The notes under the pieces were generated by a model. That model worked only from the letters and a program-made list of their open reading frames with translations, was not told the DNA's origin and did not search any database. Source: Lacrimispora defluvii (lineage in GTDB: Bacteria > Bacillota > Clostridia > Lachnospirales > Lachnospiraceae). Taken from it: a DNA stretch of 64,000 nt. Of the stretch, positions 17,002 through 25,542 are shown piece after piece; the stretch's first letter is position 1, and every line of letters begins with the position of its first letter. A program made the position numbers and the translations under genes. Where the stretch lies: NCBI GenBank assembly GCA_013036995.1, contig JAAOXG010000020.1:248001-312000 (forward strand), given 5' to 3'.

Positions 17002-18752
17002 TTTCCATTCTCCTTTCGGACAAGAGGAAAGGCAAGCCTTGCCACTGCCTGTTCATTTTCATTATAAAGGGTGAGACCGTATTCATCCCCATAGGTCAGC
17101 TGCATTCGCTGCAATATGTTAAGCAGCCCGATTCCAAAGCCATGGGGACTGATCTGATTGGTCTTCAGCTTTTCTAATAGCTGGTCCTCAAAAGCGGATC
17201 CGTTATTTTTTATGTAAACATAAAGAACATCGGAAATCTGTTCTGCCAATATGTGAATAAAACAGCCTTCTGTATTCTCTTCCAGTCCGTATCGTATGGA
17301 GTTTTCCACCAATGGCTGCAGGGTGAGTTTTAACACGCAGCAGGAGTAAAGATCCTCTGGCACTGTGATTTTATATTCCAGCCGGTCTTCATAACGGAAT
17401 TTCTGAATGGTCATATAGCACTGCACCAGCTCCAGTTCCCTCCTTAACGGAACCTCTTTGCTATTCTGATCCAGAGTGATTCTCAAAAGTGTGCCCAGAT
17501 TCTCAGCCATGGAAGAGATATCCTTTGCGCCTACCGATTTGGCTCTCCAGTTAATGGATTCCAGAGTGTTGTAGAGAAAGTGAGGATTCATCTGGGTTTC
17601 AAGGGCTTTTAGCTGTGCTTCCTTTCTTAGAATCTCGTTTAAGTAGCCGTTCCGGATCAGCTCATTTACCTCATTTACCATCTGGTCAAACCGGGTATGA
17701 AGGATACCCAGTTCATCGGTCCGCCCTGTATAATCATAGGGAATATCAAGGGACTCTTTCTGCCCGTCAGCAAAGTTCTTCATTTTTAACAGCAGATTGT
17801 TAAAGTGCCGGATTATGGAGTCAATCAGTGCAGAGGAGAGGATACTGGAAATAATCACTGCAATGACAGTAATAAAAAAGGACAACCGGAAACTAGTGGT
17901 AAGAGAAGCCAGGATGTTGTCATAAGGAATGATGCAGACATAATCCCAGTTATAATTGAATAGAGCCTGCCTTACATAGAAGTAATTTTTTCCCATGGAC
18001 TGAAACAGACCGTAACGGGATCGAAAGATATTTGAGACCACCGAAGGATCTTTGTCAGTGAAGGCGGTAGACTGATAAATTAAATTATCCCCATCATACA
18101 GGATATAATCAGCGGACTCGTAAAGATGGCTGTTATCCGTTGACGAGTCAATCAGCTGCTTCATATCAATGTTAATGATCAGACTGCCTATGGAATCCAA
18201 CTTTAAAAACTGGGTGCGGCGGATATTCTTAACCATAAAAAGTCCGTACAGGTGGCTGTAATCCGTTACCAGTATGGTCTTTCCTTTTGCCGCTTCAGCC
18301 CGTGAAATTAAGTCCTTGCGTATGGAATCGGGAAGTATTTCTTTATTGATAATGTGGGTGTGAATGGAAAAATTGCCCTGGTACAGGCTCATGTAGCGGA
18401 TGTTATTTCTCCTGAAGTTAAAATAGTATTCATTTAACATACCATAGATCGCCTTATAGGCCATGGTGCGCTCCTGAATCTGCCCTGTATCCTTTAATAT
18501 ACCAAGATTTTTCTGCATGGTGCTGTCTGCAAGTACCATATCCGCCATAGTACTGATTACGTCCAGATGGTTATTCAGTTCCTTGGCAGAAAAAGACAAA
18601 GAGGAGGCGACTGTCTGATAAAGAACTCTTTGGTGAGCAACAGAAATCATGCGGATATTAAATATGGATACGGAAGTAAGGAGCAGGATACATAGAAACA
18701 CAATGGACTGAATCTTCTTTTTTAACGTAAGATTCCGGATAAATGCTTTCAT
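16995..18752 (-). CDS. YesM-type sensor histidine kinase
   Basis: 585 residues. TM1 spans about 15-35, a large extracytoplasmic dCACHE-like sensor follows, and TM2 lies near 280-305. Then come HAMP, a His_kinase domain with the phospho-histidine motif MNPHFLYNTLESI and a HATPase_c region (LQPLVENSIRYGL, GFGIGLLNILQRM). AAGGAGG precedes the ATG. A minus-strand promoter lies at 18792-18820. Together with the overlapping YesN-type regulator and the divergent sugar importer it forms a self-contained sensing and uptake unit, probably for pectin-derived oligosaccharides. Confidence 0.9.
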   Translation of the reverse strand: MKAFIRNLTLKKKIQSIVFLCILLLTSVSIFNIRMISVAHQRVLYQTVASSLSFSAKELNNHLDVISTMADMVLADSTMQKNLGILKDTGQIQERTMAYKAIYGMLNEYYFNFRRNNIRYMSLYQGNFSIHTHIINKEILPDSIRKDLISRAEAAKGKTILVTDYSHLYGLFMVKNIRRTQFLKLDSIGSLIINIDMKQLIDSSTDNSHLYESADYILYDGDNLIYQSTAFTDKDPSVVSNIFRSRYGLFQSMGKNYFYVRQALFNYNWDYVCIIPYDNILASLTTSFRLSFFITVIAVIISSILSSALIDSIIRHFNNLLLKMKNFADGQKESLDIPYDYTGRTDELGILHTRFDQMVNEVNELIRNGYLNEILRKEAQLKALETQMNPHFLYNTLESINWRAKSVGAKDISSMAENLGTLLRITLDQNSKEVPLRRELELVQCYMTIQKFRYEDRLEYKITVPEDLYSCCVLKLTLQPLVENSIRYGLEENTEGCFIHILAEQISDVLYVYIKNNGSAFEDQLLEKLKTNQISPHGFGIGLLNILQRMQLTYGDEYGLTLYNENEQAVARLAFPLVRKENGKC

Positions 18753-18791
18753 ACGTCCTCCTTAACGGGACAGCCCTGGTCTGATAAACAG

Positions 18792-18820
18792 ATTATATAC
18801 AAAACGCGATAATATTACAA
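18792..18820 (-). promoter_or_regulatory. Promoter of the yesMN-type operon
   Basis: On the minus strand, TTGTAA (18820-18815), a 17-bp spacer and TATAAT (18797-18792) precede the kinase gene by about 40 bases. Confidence 0.6.
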
Positions 18821-18856
18821 CTCAATATGGTTAAAAATATACAAAATAAACAAAAA

Positions 18857-18922
18857 AACTCGGTTTTTTCCACTTTGAACTCGGTTTTCCACATTTACTG
18901 CTTATTCTTGGAAACGTATAAT
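18857..18922 (+). promoter_or_regulatory. Direct-repeat activator site and promoter of the sugar importer
   Basis: Direct repeats AACTCGGTTTTTTCCAC (18857-18873) and AACTCGGTTTTCCAC (18878-18892) start 21 bp apart. The second ends one base before a TTTACT -35 (18894-18899), followed by a 17-bp spacer and TATAAT (18917-18922). The arrangement matches AraC-type activator sites. The neighbouring YesN-type regulator is the obvious candidate. Confidence 0.68.
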
Positions 18923-18966
18923 AAAACTACCTAAGATGAGTTATTAATTTTAAGGAGGAAGGTATT

Positions 18967-20337
18967 ATGAAGAAAAAAATTGCATTACTGATGTCTTGCT
19001 GTATGGCGGCAGCTTCTCTGGCAGGGTGCGGGGGGAGTTCTGCAAGTGCTACTACAGCTGCAGCTCAGGCACCTGCAACCACACAGGCGGCCACGACGGC
19101 TCCTTCTAAGGAAGCCTCCGGTGGAAGCGGAGATGTGAAACTCACGATGAGCTGGTGGGGGAACCAGGTAAGAAATGAGAGAACGCAGGCAGCTTTAGAC
19201 CTTTATTCTGAACAGAATAAAGGAGTAACAATTGAAGGACAGTTTTCCGAGTGGTCTGATTACTGGAACAAGCTTGCTACATCGGCAGCAGGCCAGTCAC
19301 TTCCTGATCTTGTTCAGATGGATTACATGTACATAGACCAGTATGTAAAGAACAACCTGTTAGTTGATTTAAAGCCTTATATTGAAAAGGGTGCCCTGGA
19401 TGTATCCAATATTTCGGAAAATACCATGGCTTCCGGTACTGTAGACGGAGGAGTTTATGCGATCTGTGCAGGTATTAACTCTCCTGCCATGATGTATAAC
19501 AAGACTTTGCTTGACAAGAACGGTATTACAATTAAGGATTATATGACCATTGACGATTTTGAGGAAGTCTGCCGGCAGGTATATGAAAAAACCGGATACA
19601 AGACATCAATCGTTTATGGTACAGCCCAGACTTATCTGGACTATTTTATGAGAGCATACGATGTGGTTTTATTTGGTGATAAGAAGATGGGCGGAAAAGC
19701 AGAGGATTACATTCCGTTCTTTCAGATGTATGAGACCGGCTTAAAAGAGGGATGGCTCATTGATCCAGGTGTATTCGCAGAAATTTCCATTGGTTCTGTG
19801 GAACAGGATCCACTTGTAAACGGTTCCAGCCCGGAAACCATGTCATGGTGTGCATTTGCAAACTCCAACCAGCTGACAGCGGTTCAGAACGCTGCTCCGG
19901 AAGGTGTGACTATTGGTATGACTACCTGGCCGTCTCCTGATCCCAAGAAGTCCGGCTATTTAAAATCAAGCCAGTTCTTCTCCGTTGGAGCCCATACCAA
20001 GAATCCGGATGAAGCCGTGAAAGTATTAAATTATCTTGTTAATTCAAGTGATGCAAATAATATTCTTTTAGGCGAAAGAGGCGTTCCTGCATCCAGCAAG
20101 ATTGCACAGGAGCTATCACCTAAAATGGATGCCATCAACCAGGAGATTATCCGCTATATCAATGAAGTTGTAACACCTAACAGCTCACCGATCAATCCTC
20201 CCCAGCCAGATGGGGCAAGTGAGGTATTTAATCTGTTAAATCAGGTTCAGGAACAGCTTTGCTATGGTACATTTGATTCCAAAGCAGCTGCTGAGGAATT
20301 CTTTAACAGCGCCAATAAGATCATGAGCCAAAAATAA
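18967..20337 (+). CDS. Sugar ABC transporter substrate-binding lipoprotein
   Basis: 456 residues, solute-binding protein family 1. A lipoprotein signal peptide with lipobox SLAGC (Cys near residue 21) is followed by a Ser/Thr/Ala-rich linker. The mature protein begins KLTMSWWGNQ and contains the family YIDQYVKN, GGVYAICAG and NPDEAVKVLNYLVN segments. It is anchored outside the membrane and delivers oligosaccharide to the permeases encoded next. AAGGAGGAAGG lies before the ATG. A GC-rich hairpin after the stop (20352-20380) probably makes this gene more abundant than the permeases. GH28 and YesMN neighbours suggest galacturonan or rhamnogalacturonan fragments as substrate. Confidence 0.88.
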   Translation: MKKKIALLMSCCMAAASLAGCGGSSASATTAAAQAPATTQAATTAPSKEASGGSGDVKLTMSWWGNQVRNERTQAALDLYSEQNKGVTIEGQFSEWSDYWNKLATSAAGQSLPDLVQMDYMYIDQYVKNNLLVDLKPYIEKGALDVSNISENTMASGTVDGGVYAICAGINSPAMMYNKTLLDKNGITIKDYMTIDDFEEVCRQVYEKTGYKTSIVYGTAQTYLDYFMRAYDVVLFGDKKMGGKAEDYIPFFQMYETGLKEGWLIDPGVFAEISIGSVEQDPLVNGSSPETMSWCAFANSNQLTAVQNAAPEGVTIGMTTWPSPDPKKSGYLKSSQFFSVGAHTKNPDEAVKVLNYLVNSSDANNILLGERGVPASSKIAQELSPKMDAINQEIIRYINEVVTPNSSPINPPQPDGASEVFNLLNQVQEQLCYGTFDSKAAAEEFFNSANKIMSQK

Positions 20338-20351
20338 TTACCGGTAATTTT

Positions 20352-20380
20352 CGGGGCAGAGAACGCTCTGCCCCGCTTTT
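20352..20380 (+). terminator. Intra-operon attenuating terminator
   Basis: CGGGGCAGAG (20352-20361) and CTCTGCCCCG (20366-20375) form a perfect 10-bp stem with an AACG loop and a short T run. It lies between the binding protein and permease genes, consistent with partial termination or 3'-end stabilisation. Confidence 0.7.
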
Positions 20381-20416
20381 AATCAGAGCAGTGATATGTG
20401 AACGGAGGGGACGTAT

Positions 20417-21328
20417 ATGAAAGAAAAAAAGAGGGAAAGCTTCAGACATTTTATGAACAGGGAAAGTACGGCAGGATTCGTATTCAGCCTTCCGTTTAGC
20501 ATAGGATTTCTCATGTTCATGGTAGTTCCCATGGGGTTGTCCCTTTATTATTCCTTTTGTGACTACAACATTCTGGCACCGCCAGTCTTTGCAGGAATGA
20601 AAAATTACATAAAGATGTTTACGGATGATCCGGTGTTTTTAAAAACCATCGGAGTCACCTTTTATTTTGCATTTGTATCGGTTCCGCTGCGTCTGGTATT
20701 TGCTTTGATGGTAGCACTCATTCTGTTTAAGACCACAAAAGCCATAGCCTTTTACCGCGCGGCCTACTATCTGCCGTCTATTATCGGCGGTTCGGTGGCG
20801 GTGGCGATTCTTTGGAAGCGTATTTTTGCAACAGACGGGGTGGTAAATCAGCTGCTTCGGATCATAGGAATAAAAACCAGTTTTCCATGGCTTGGTAATG
20901 TAAATACAGCCATCTGGACCCTGATTATACTGGCTGTCTGGCAGTTTGGTTCTTCCATGCTGATCTTCTTATCATCACTGAAACAGATTCCGGTTACGCT
21001 TTATGAAGCGGCAAGAGTGGACGGGGCAAACCGGTTTTCCCAGTTTTTTAAGATCACTCTGCCTCTTTTGACTCCCACCATATTTTTTAATCTGGTGATG
21101 CAGACAATCAATGGATTTTTGGCATTTACTCAGTGTTTTATTATTACACAGGGGAAACCCCTGAATTCCACTTTGTTTTACACTGTTTATATGTACCAGC
21201 AATCCTTTGAGTTTTACAATACCGGTTACGGTGCGGCTCTGGCATGGGTCATGCTGGGAATTATCGGCCTGATCACGTTAATCTTATTTGCCACTAAAAA
21301 ATTCTGGGTCTATACGGAAGGAGTGTAA
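20417..21328 (+). CDS. Carbohydrate ABC transporter permease (MalF/UgpA type)
   Basis: 303 residues with about six TM helices and the EAA loop EAARVDGANRFSQFFKITLPLL, which contacts the ATPase. It is preceded by GGAGGGG. No ATPase gene is present in the cluster. Importers of this class usually share a common MsmX/MsmK-like ATPase encoded elsewhere (family knowledge). Confidence 0.9.
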   Translation: MKEKKRESFRHFMNRESTAGFVFSLPFSIGFLMFMVVPMGLSLYYSFCDYNILAPPVFAGMKNYIKMFTDDPVFLKTIGVTFYFAFVSVPLRLVFALMVALILFKTTKAIAFYRAAYYLPSIIGGSVAVAILWKRIFATDGVVNQLLRIIGIKTSFPWLGNVNTAIWTLIILAVWQFGSSMLIFLSSLKQIPVTLYEAARVDGANRFSQFFKITLPLLTPTIFFNLVMQTINGFLAFTQCFIITQGKPLNSTLFYTVYMYQQSFEFYNTGYGAALAWVMLGIIGLITLILFATKKFWVYTEGV

Positions 21329-21333
21329 CATTC

Positions 21334-22179
21334 ATGAAAACAAGGAAAAGAATCGGCGGGCTTGTGTATCATGTCATTGTCTGCGGCCTTGGTCTGATTA
21401 TGATTTACCCTCTTGTCTGGATGATCATGAGTTCGTTTAAGGAGAGCAATACTATTTTTATCACAGCAGGTCAGCTAATACCGAAGAAGTTCGTGCTTAT
21501 CAATTATGCAACCGGCTGGAAGGGATTTGCAAAAACAGGATTTGCTGTATTTTTAAGAAATTCCATGTTTATTGCTGTTGTTGCAACTCTTGGTACGGTA
21601 TTCTCCTCTGCCTTTGTGGCATATGGGCTTGCCAGATGCAGATTTTTCGGAAGAAAGTTCCTGTTTGTAGCCATGCTTCTTTCTATGATGCTGCCGGCGC
21701 AGGTATTAATGATTCCCCAGTATTTATGGTATCAGAAGCTGGGGTGGGTAGGGAGTTACAGACCCTTGATTGTTCCCTATTATTTTGCAATCCAGGGTTT
21801 TTTCATCTATCTGATGATTAATTTCATTGACGGAATTCCCAGAGAACTTGATGAAGCGGCTAAGATTGACGGCTGCTCCTACTATGGTATTTTTGCAAGA
21901 ATTATACTGCCTCTCATTACTCCGGCTTTAATTACTGCAAGCATTTTCTCATTCATGTGGAGATGGGATGATTTCCTTTCCGCCCTTCTATACATTAATG
22001 AATCCGCTAAGTATCCGGTCAGCCTTGCATTAAAATTGTTCTGCGATCCAGGATCATCCTCTGATTACGGAGCCATGTTTGCAATGGCAACACTATCCAT
22101 TCTGCCTGCAGTTATTATCTTTATCAGCCTGCAGAAGTATCTGGTGGAAGGAATCAGCACATCTGGATTAAAAGGTTAA
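21334..22179 (+). CDS. Carbohydrate ABC transporter permease (MalG/UgpE type)
   Basis: 281 residues with six predicted TM helices and the EAA loop DEAAKIDGCSYYGIFARIILPL. It starts five bases after the first permease and would pair with it as the heterodimeric channel. A strong terminator follows, so the GH28 gene behind it needs its own promoter or read-through. Confidence 0.9.
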   Translation: MKTRKRIGGLVYHVIVCGLGLIMIYPLVWMIMSSFKESNTIFITAGQLIPKKFVLINYATGWKGFAKTGFAVFLRNSMFIAVVATLGTVFSSAFVAYGLARCRFFGRKFLFVAMLLSMMLPAQVLMIPQYLWYQKLGWVGSYRPLIVPYYFAIQGFFIYLMINFIDGIPRELDEAAKIDGCSYYGIFARIILPLITPALITASIFSFMWRWDDFLSALLYINESAKYPVSLALKLFCDPGSSSDYGAMFAMATLSILPAVIIFISLQKYLVEGISTSGLKG

Positions 22180-22186
22180 AATATGG

Positions 22187-22238
22187 CAGAGGCAGTACAA
22201 AAAACAGCTTTTTTGTACCCCTCTGTTATTTTTTTTGG
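22187..22238 (+). terminator. Terminator after the sugar importer operon
   Basis: CAGAGG and GTACAAAAAA pair with TTTTTTGTAC and CCTCTG around a CAGC loop. A run of T extends to 22236. Confidence 0.85.
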
Positions 22239-22246
22239 TTTAGACC

Positions 22247-22275
22247 TTTCATTTGTCAGTCTAAATTGGTATAAT
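22247..22275 (+). promoter_or_regulatory. Possible promoter of the GH28 gene
   Basis: TATAAT at 22270-22275 lies 17 bp from a weak TTTCAT (22247-22252). An alternative TTGTCA (22253-22258) is too close. The -10 is convincing, the -35 is not. Confidence 0.4.
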
Positions 22276-22326
22276 TGGGCAGTTTAGTAGTACAATCTGG
22301 TTGAGGCACAGGAAATGGAGGAAATT

Positions 22327-23646
22327 ATGATTTACAATGTATTGGAATTCGGAGCAAAAGGAGATGGGAAAACAAATGACGCTGCAGCTATTCAGAAAGC
22401 AATTGATGAATGTACCGGCGCAGGCGGCGGTCGTGTACTCCTTCCCGGCGGACATATCTATAACAGCGGTTCCATTCTTCTTAAATCAAATGTAGAGTTT
22501 CATTTAGAGATGGGAGCGGTATTAAAGGCCAGCGATGATTTAAATGATTATTATCCCCTGGCAAATGGCGGAAAGATCGTGGCTCATGAATCCGGTCTTC
22601 CATCTTTTTTAAACAGTGAATATAATGGCAGACCTTTTCACGCATTTATATACGGTTATGACCAGGAGAATGTGGCAATCACCGGTTTTGGTACCATAGA
22701 TGCCAATGAATCCATATTTTACGGGGATAATTCCGGTTACCACATTGAAGGAACTTATTATCCAAGAATTCCCCTGATGCTCTTAGAAAAATTCAGCCAT
22801 CTCACTATCCGTGACGTGAAACTGGTAAACTGTGCATTCTGGACCGTTCATCTGGTGGGCTGCAACGATGTTTTAATTGAGGGAATCCGCCTTATTAATA
22901 ACTTACAGATGGCTAATTCCGACGGCATTGATCCGGATCACTGCACCAATGTGCGGATTATCGGCTGCCATATTGAATGCGGCGATGATGCAATTGTATT
23001 AAAAAATTCAGGTGACTATAAACTATACGGTCCCTGTGAGAATATTGTAATTTCAAACTGTACGCTAATCTCTACCAGTGCAGCGATCAAGTTCGGAACA
23101 GAAGGAGAAAGTGATTTTAGAAATGTTCTCGTAGAAAACTGTACCATCAGTAAAAGCAACCGTGGAATCTCCATACAGATCAGGGACGGAGGAAATGTTG
23201 AGAATGTGGTATTTTCCAATATCACCATTGAAACACGCCGCTTCTCCCACGAGTGGTGGGGAAGGGCAGAACCGATCTGCATCACAGCCCATGACAGAAA
23301 GCCGGGTGTAAAGGCCGGAAAGATAAGAAATGTACGATTTGAGAATATCAGCTGCAAGGGTGAAAACGGAATCTTTATCCGGGGAAGCGAAGACAACTAT
23401 ATTGAAGACGTGAGCTTTGAAAACATCCACCTCACTCTGGAGAAAAACTCCCGCTGGGAGATTGAGGGATATGATATCCGCCCCTGCCAGGGAGATGGAC
23501 TGATTCGTACTAAAATATCCGGAATTTATGCGGAGTATGCCAAGGATATCCGGTTTGAACATGTGAAAATCCAGGTTGCGGAAAGTATGAGACCGTTTTA
23601 CAAACAGGATGTCACCTTAAGTCACGCTCAGGAAATCACTATCTAA
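22327..23646 (+). CDS. Glycoside hydrolase family 28 (polygalacturonase-like) protein
   Basis: 439 residues, right-handed parallel beta-helix. The N-terminus MIYNVLEFGAKGDGKTND is the pectin-enzyme entry motif, and NSDGID and CGDDAIVLK supply the expected catalytic aspartates. The usual GHG motif is replaced by a SAAIKFGTE stretch, and RIK by a SIQIRD stretch, so the specificity may be rhamnogalacturonan or an exo-acting variant. No signal peptide is visible, so it probably acts inside the cell on imported oligomers. ATG 22327 is chosen because GGAGG sits five bases before it. Its end overlaps the convergent iolR gene by four bases. Confidence 0.82.
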   Translation: MIYNVLEFGAKGDGKTNDAAAIQKAIDECTGAGGGRVLLPGGHIYNSGSILLKSNVEFHLEMGAVLKASDDLNDYYPLANGGKIVAHESGLPSFLNSEYNGRPFHAFIYGYDQENVAITGFGTIDANESIFYGDNSGYHIEGTYYPRIPLMLLEKFSHLTIRDVKLVNCAFWTVHLVGCNDVLIEGIRLINNLQMANSDGIDPDHCTNVRIIGCHIECGDDAIVLKNSGDYKLYGPCENIVISNCTLISTSAAIKFGTEGESDFRNVLVENCTISKSNRGISIQIRDGGNVENVVFSNITIETRRFSHEWWGRAEPICITAHDRKPGVKAGKIRNVRFENISCKGENGIFIRGSEDNYIEDVSFENIHLTLEKNSRWEIEGYDIRPCQGDGLIRTKISGIYAEYAKDIRFEHVKIQVAESMRPFYKQDVTLSHAQEITI

Positions 23647-24422
23647 TCCTCATAAGAAGCAATGGAAATGGCGCAGTTTTGCTCTTTGCAATAGGAGCAG
23701 AACGCGTCTTCCGGCATCTTTTCGGTTAAAATATAATCAAACTGATTCATGTCTCCATAGGTCATAAGGGATGCCCGGCCAAACTTGGAAGAATCCGCCA
23801 GAAGATAATGCTTCTGGCTTTTTTTTAATGCTGCTTTTTTTATATTATACTCTTCCGTTGATGCATTACAGATTCCGGATTCCACGGAAATGCCGGTACA
23901 TGCCATAAAAGCACGCACGATGTTATAATCCTCTAAATATTCCACACAGGAGCTGCCTGTCAGAGAAGCCGTATCCCTTTTTAAAGTGCCTGGGAGCACG
24001 ATTAAGTCAATATTAGGATAATTCATGGATTTGTTAATGACCTGAATGCTGTTTGTTATGACAGTGACTGTATTTAAATGAGTTAGAAAGTCTACAATAT
24101 TCATGGTAGTGGTTCCGCTGTCAATGAATATGATATCTCTGTCCCGCACAAAGGAAGCGGCAAGAGATGCAATTCGCTGTTTGCTTAAAAAATTACGGCT
24201 GGCTCTGTCCTGAAATGTGACGAGATCCGGTATTGGAGGAATATTTTCAGATGCAATTACTCCCCCGTATACTTTTTCTACAGTTCCTCTTCCCACAAGC
24301 ACCTCCAGATCCCGGCGCAGCGTGTTTTTGGATATCTGAAATAATTCGCACAGGGTATCGATGGATGCGGATTTGTGCTCCAGTATATATTGCTCTAATT
24401 GTTCGATTCGGGAAATTCTCAT
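23643..24422 (-). CDS. iolR: DeoR-family repressor of inositol catabolism
   Basis: 259 residues. The N-terminal DeoR winged HTH (ASIDTLCELFQISKNTLRRD, then VEKVYGGV) is followed by a sugar-phosphate-binding domain with FIDSGTTT and LLADSSKFG. As I recall it, the layout closely follows Bacillus IolR. In that family the repressor is released by a 5-dehydro-2-deoxygluconate-6-phosphate-like intermediate. It is divergent from iolJ. The intergenic region carries three contiguous 11-bp repeats resembling the published IolR operator, overlapping its own -35, so autoregulation is likely. It overlaps the GH28 stop by four bases in convergent orientation. Confidence 0.82.
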   Translation of the reverse strand: MRISRIEQLEQYILEHKSASIDTLCELFQISKNTLRRDLEVLVGRGTVEKVYGGVIASENIPPIPDLVTFQDRASRNFLSKQRIASLAASFVRDRDIIFIDSGTTTMNIVDFLTHLNTVTVITNSIQVINKSMNYPNIDLIVLPGTLKRDTASLTGSSCVEYLEDYNIVRAFMACTGISVESGICNASTEEYNIKKAALKKSQKHYLLADSSKFGRASLMTYGDMNQFDYILTEKMPEDAFCSYCKEQNCAISIASYED

Positions 24423-24470
24423 AGCTTGTACTCCTTATATGGCGGTTCCATTGTTCTGCTGTTATGACCT

Positions 24471-24525
24471 ATTATATCAGACACAAGCAAAAATATCAAG
24501 AAATCACCAATAGATCACCAAATTA
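24471..24525 (-). promoter_or_regulatory. iolR promoter with IolR-like 11-bp repeat operator
   Basis: Minus-strand promoter: TTGATA (24499-24494), 17-bp spacer, TATAAT (24476-24471). Overlapping the -35 and extending towards iolJ are three contiguous 11-mers: ATATCAAGAAA (24493-24503), TCACCAATAGA (24504-24514) and TCACCAAATTA (24515-24525). The first two each differ at one position from the B. subtilis IolR consensus WRAYCAADARD as I remember it; the third is weaker. Confidence 0.65.
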
Positions 24526-24548
24526 TGAAAAAAATTTTTCAGTAGATC

Positions 24549-24577
24549 TTGACCGTTCTCGATTAAAGTGTTAGAAT
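24549..24577 (+). promoter_or_regulatory. Promoter of iolJ-iolA
   Basis: TTGACC (24549-24554), 17-bp spacer, TAGAAT (24572-24577). The -35 starts 24 bases right of the putative IolR operator, which lies between the two divergent promoters. Confidence 0.7.
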
Positions 24578-24646
24578 ATAACCAACACATTACAAAAACA
24601 AAATCAAAACATACTCATAAAGGGAGGAAGAGAGAGGAAACAGGAC

Positions 24647-25492
24647 ATGGGATTAGTAAAAATGAAAGATTTGCTGAATCAGGCATCAGAGCAAAATCGG
24701 GCGGTGGGAGCATTCAGTGTTGGGAATTTAGAGATGATAAAAGGTGCGGTAAAGGCAGCTGAAGAAATGAACACTCCCATTATCTTACAGATTGCAGAAG
24801 TCCGTCTGCCACATTCCCCGCTGTCACTCATGGGGCCTATGATGGTGGAAGCTGCAAGGAACGCAAAGGTAGAGATTGCAGTTCATTTAGATCACGGCAA
24901 GACCATTGGTGTGCTGAGACAGGCTCTGGAATATGGATTTACCTCAGTCATGATGGACGGCTCCACACTTCCCTTTGAAGAGAACATAAACAAAACCTTA
25001 GAAGCAGTCCGCCTGGCAAAAGAATATGGGGCAACCGTAGAAGCGGAGCTTGGACTTGTAGGCGGAAGTGAGGATGGGAGCACAGATGAGGGTATCCGCT
25101 GCACCAATCCGGAAGATGCAAAAGTGTTTTGTGAAAAGACAGGTGTGGACGCGTTGGCAGTAGCCATTGGCAATGCCCACGGCAACTATCCGGTAGCGCC
25201 CAGACTGGCATTTGACGTTTTAAAGGCAATTGATGAAAAGACAGATGTTCCCCTGGTACTGCACGGGGGAACCGGAATTACCCCGGAAGACTTCAGAAAA
25301 GCGGTCGGACTTGGAATACGCAAGATCAACATCGCAACAGCCAGCTTTGACAGTCTTACAAGGGAAGCTGAAAAGTATTTGAAATCAGAAGGCAGACATG
25401 ATTACTTTGGACTGAATGAAGCCATGGTTCAGGGTGTATATGAGAATGTGAAGCAGCATATCAAGATCTTTAACTGTGTAGAGCCGCTATAA
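24647..25492 (+). CDS. iolJ: Class II ketose-bisphosphate aldolase, probably IolJ
   Basis: 281 residues, zinc-dependent class II aldolase. Visible motifs are HLDHG (metal histidine and catalytic region), NAHGNYPVAP and VLHGGTGI with further metal ligands, and the C-terminal NIATAS phosphate-binding segment. In inositol clusters this enzyme splits 2-deoxy-5-keto-gluconate-6-phosphate into dihydroxyacetone phosphate and malonate semialdehyde. The start follows GAGAGGA. The general FBA role is an alternative; the neighbouring iolA, the iolR operator and the cluster context favour IolJ. Confidence 0.78.
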   Translation: MGLVKMKDLLNQASEQNRAVGAFSVGNLEMIKGAVKAAEEMNTPIILQIAEVRLPHSPLSLMGPMMVEAARNAKVEIAVHLDHGKTIGVLRQALEYGFTSVMMDGSTLPFEENINKTLEAVRLAKEYGATVEAELGLVGGSEDGSTDEGIRCTNPEDAKVFCEKTGVDALAVAIGNAHGNYPVAPRLAFDVLKAIDEKTDVPLVLHGGTGITPEDFRKAVGLGIRKINIATASFDSLTREAEKYLKSEGRHDYFGLNEAMVQGVYENVKQHIKIFNCVEPL

Positions 25493-25542
25493 TATTAACT
25501 ATTAAATAATATATAACCACTAAGAAAGGAATGGATAGAAAG

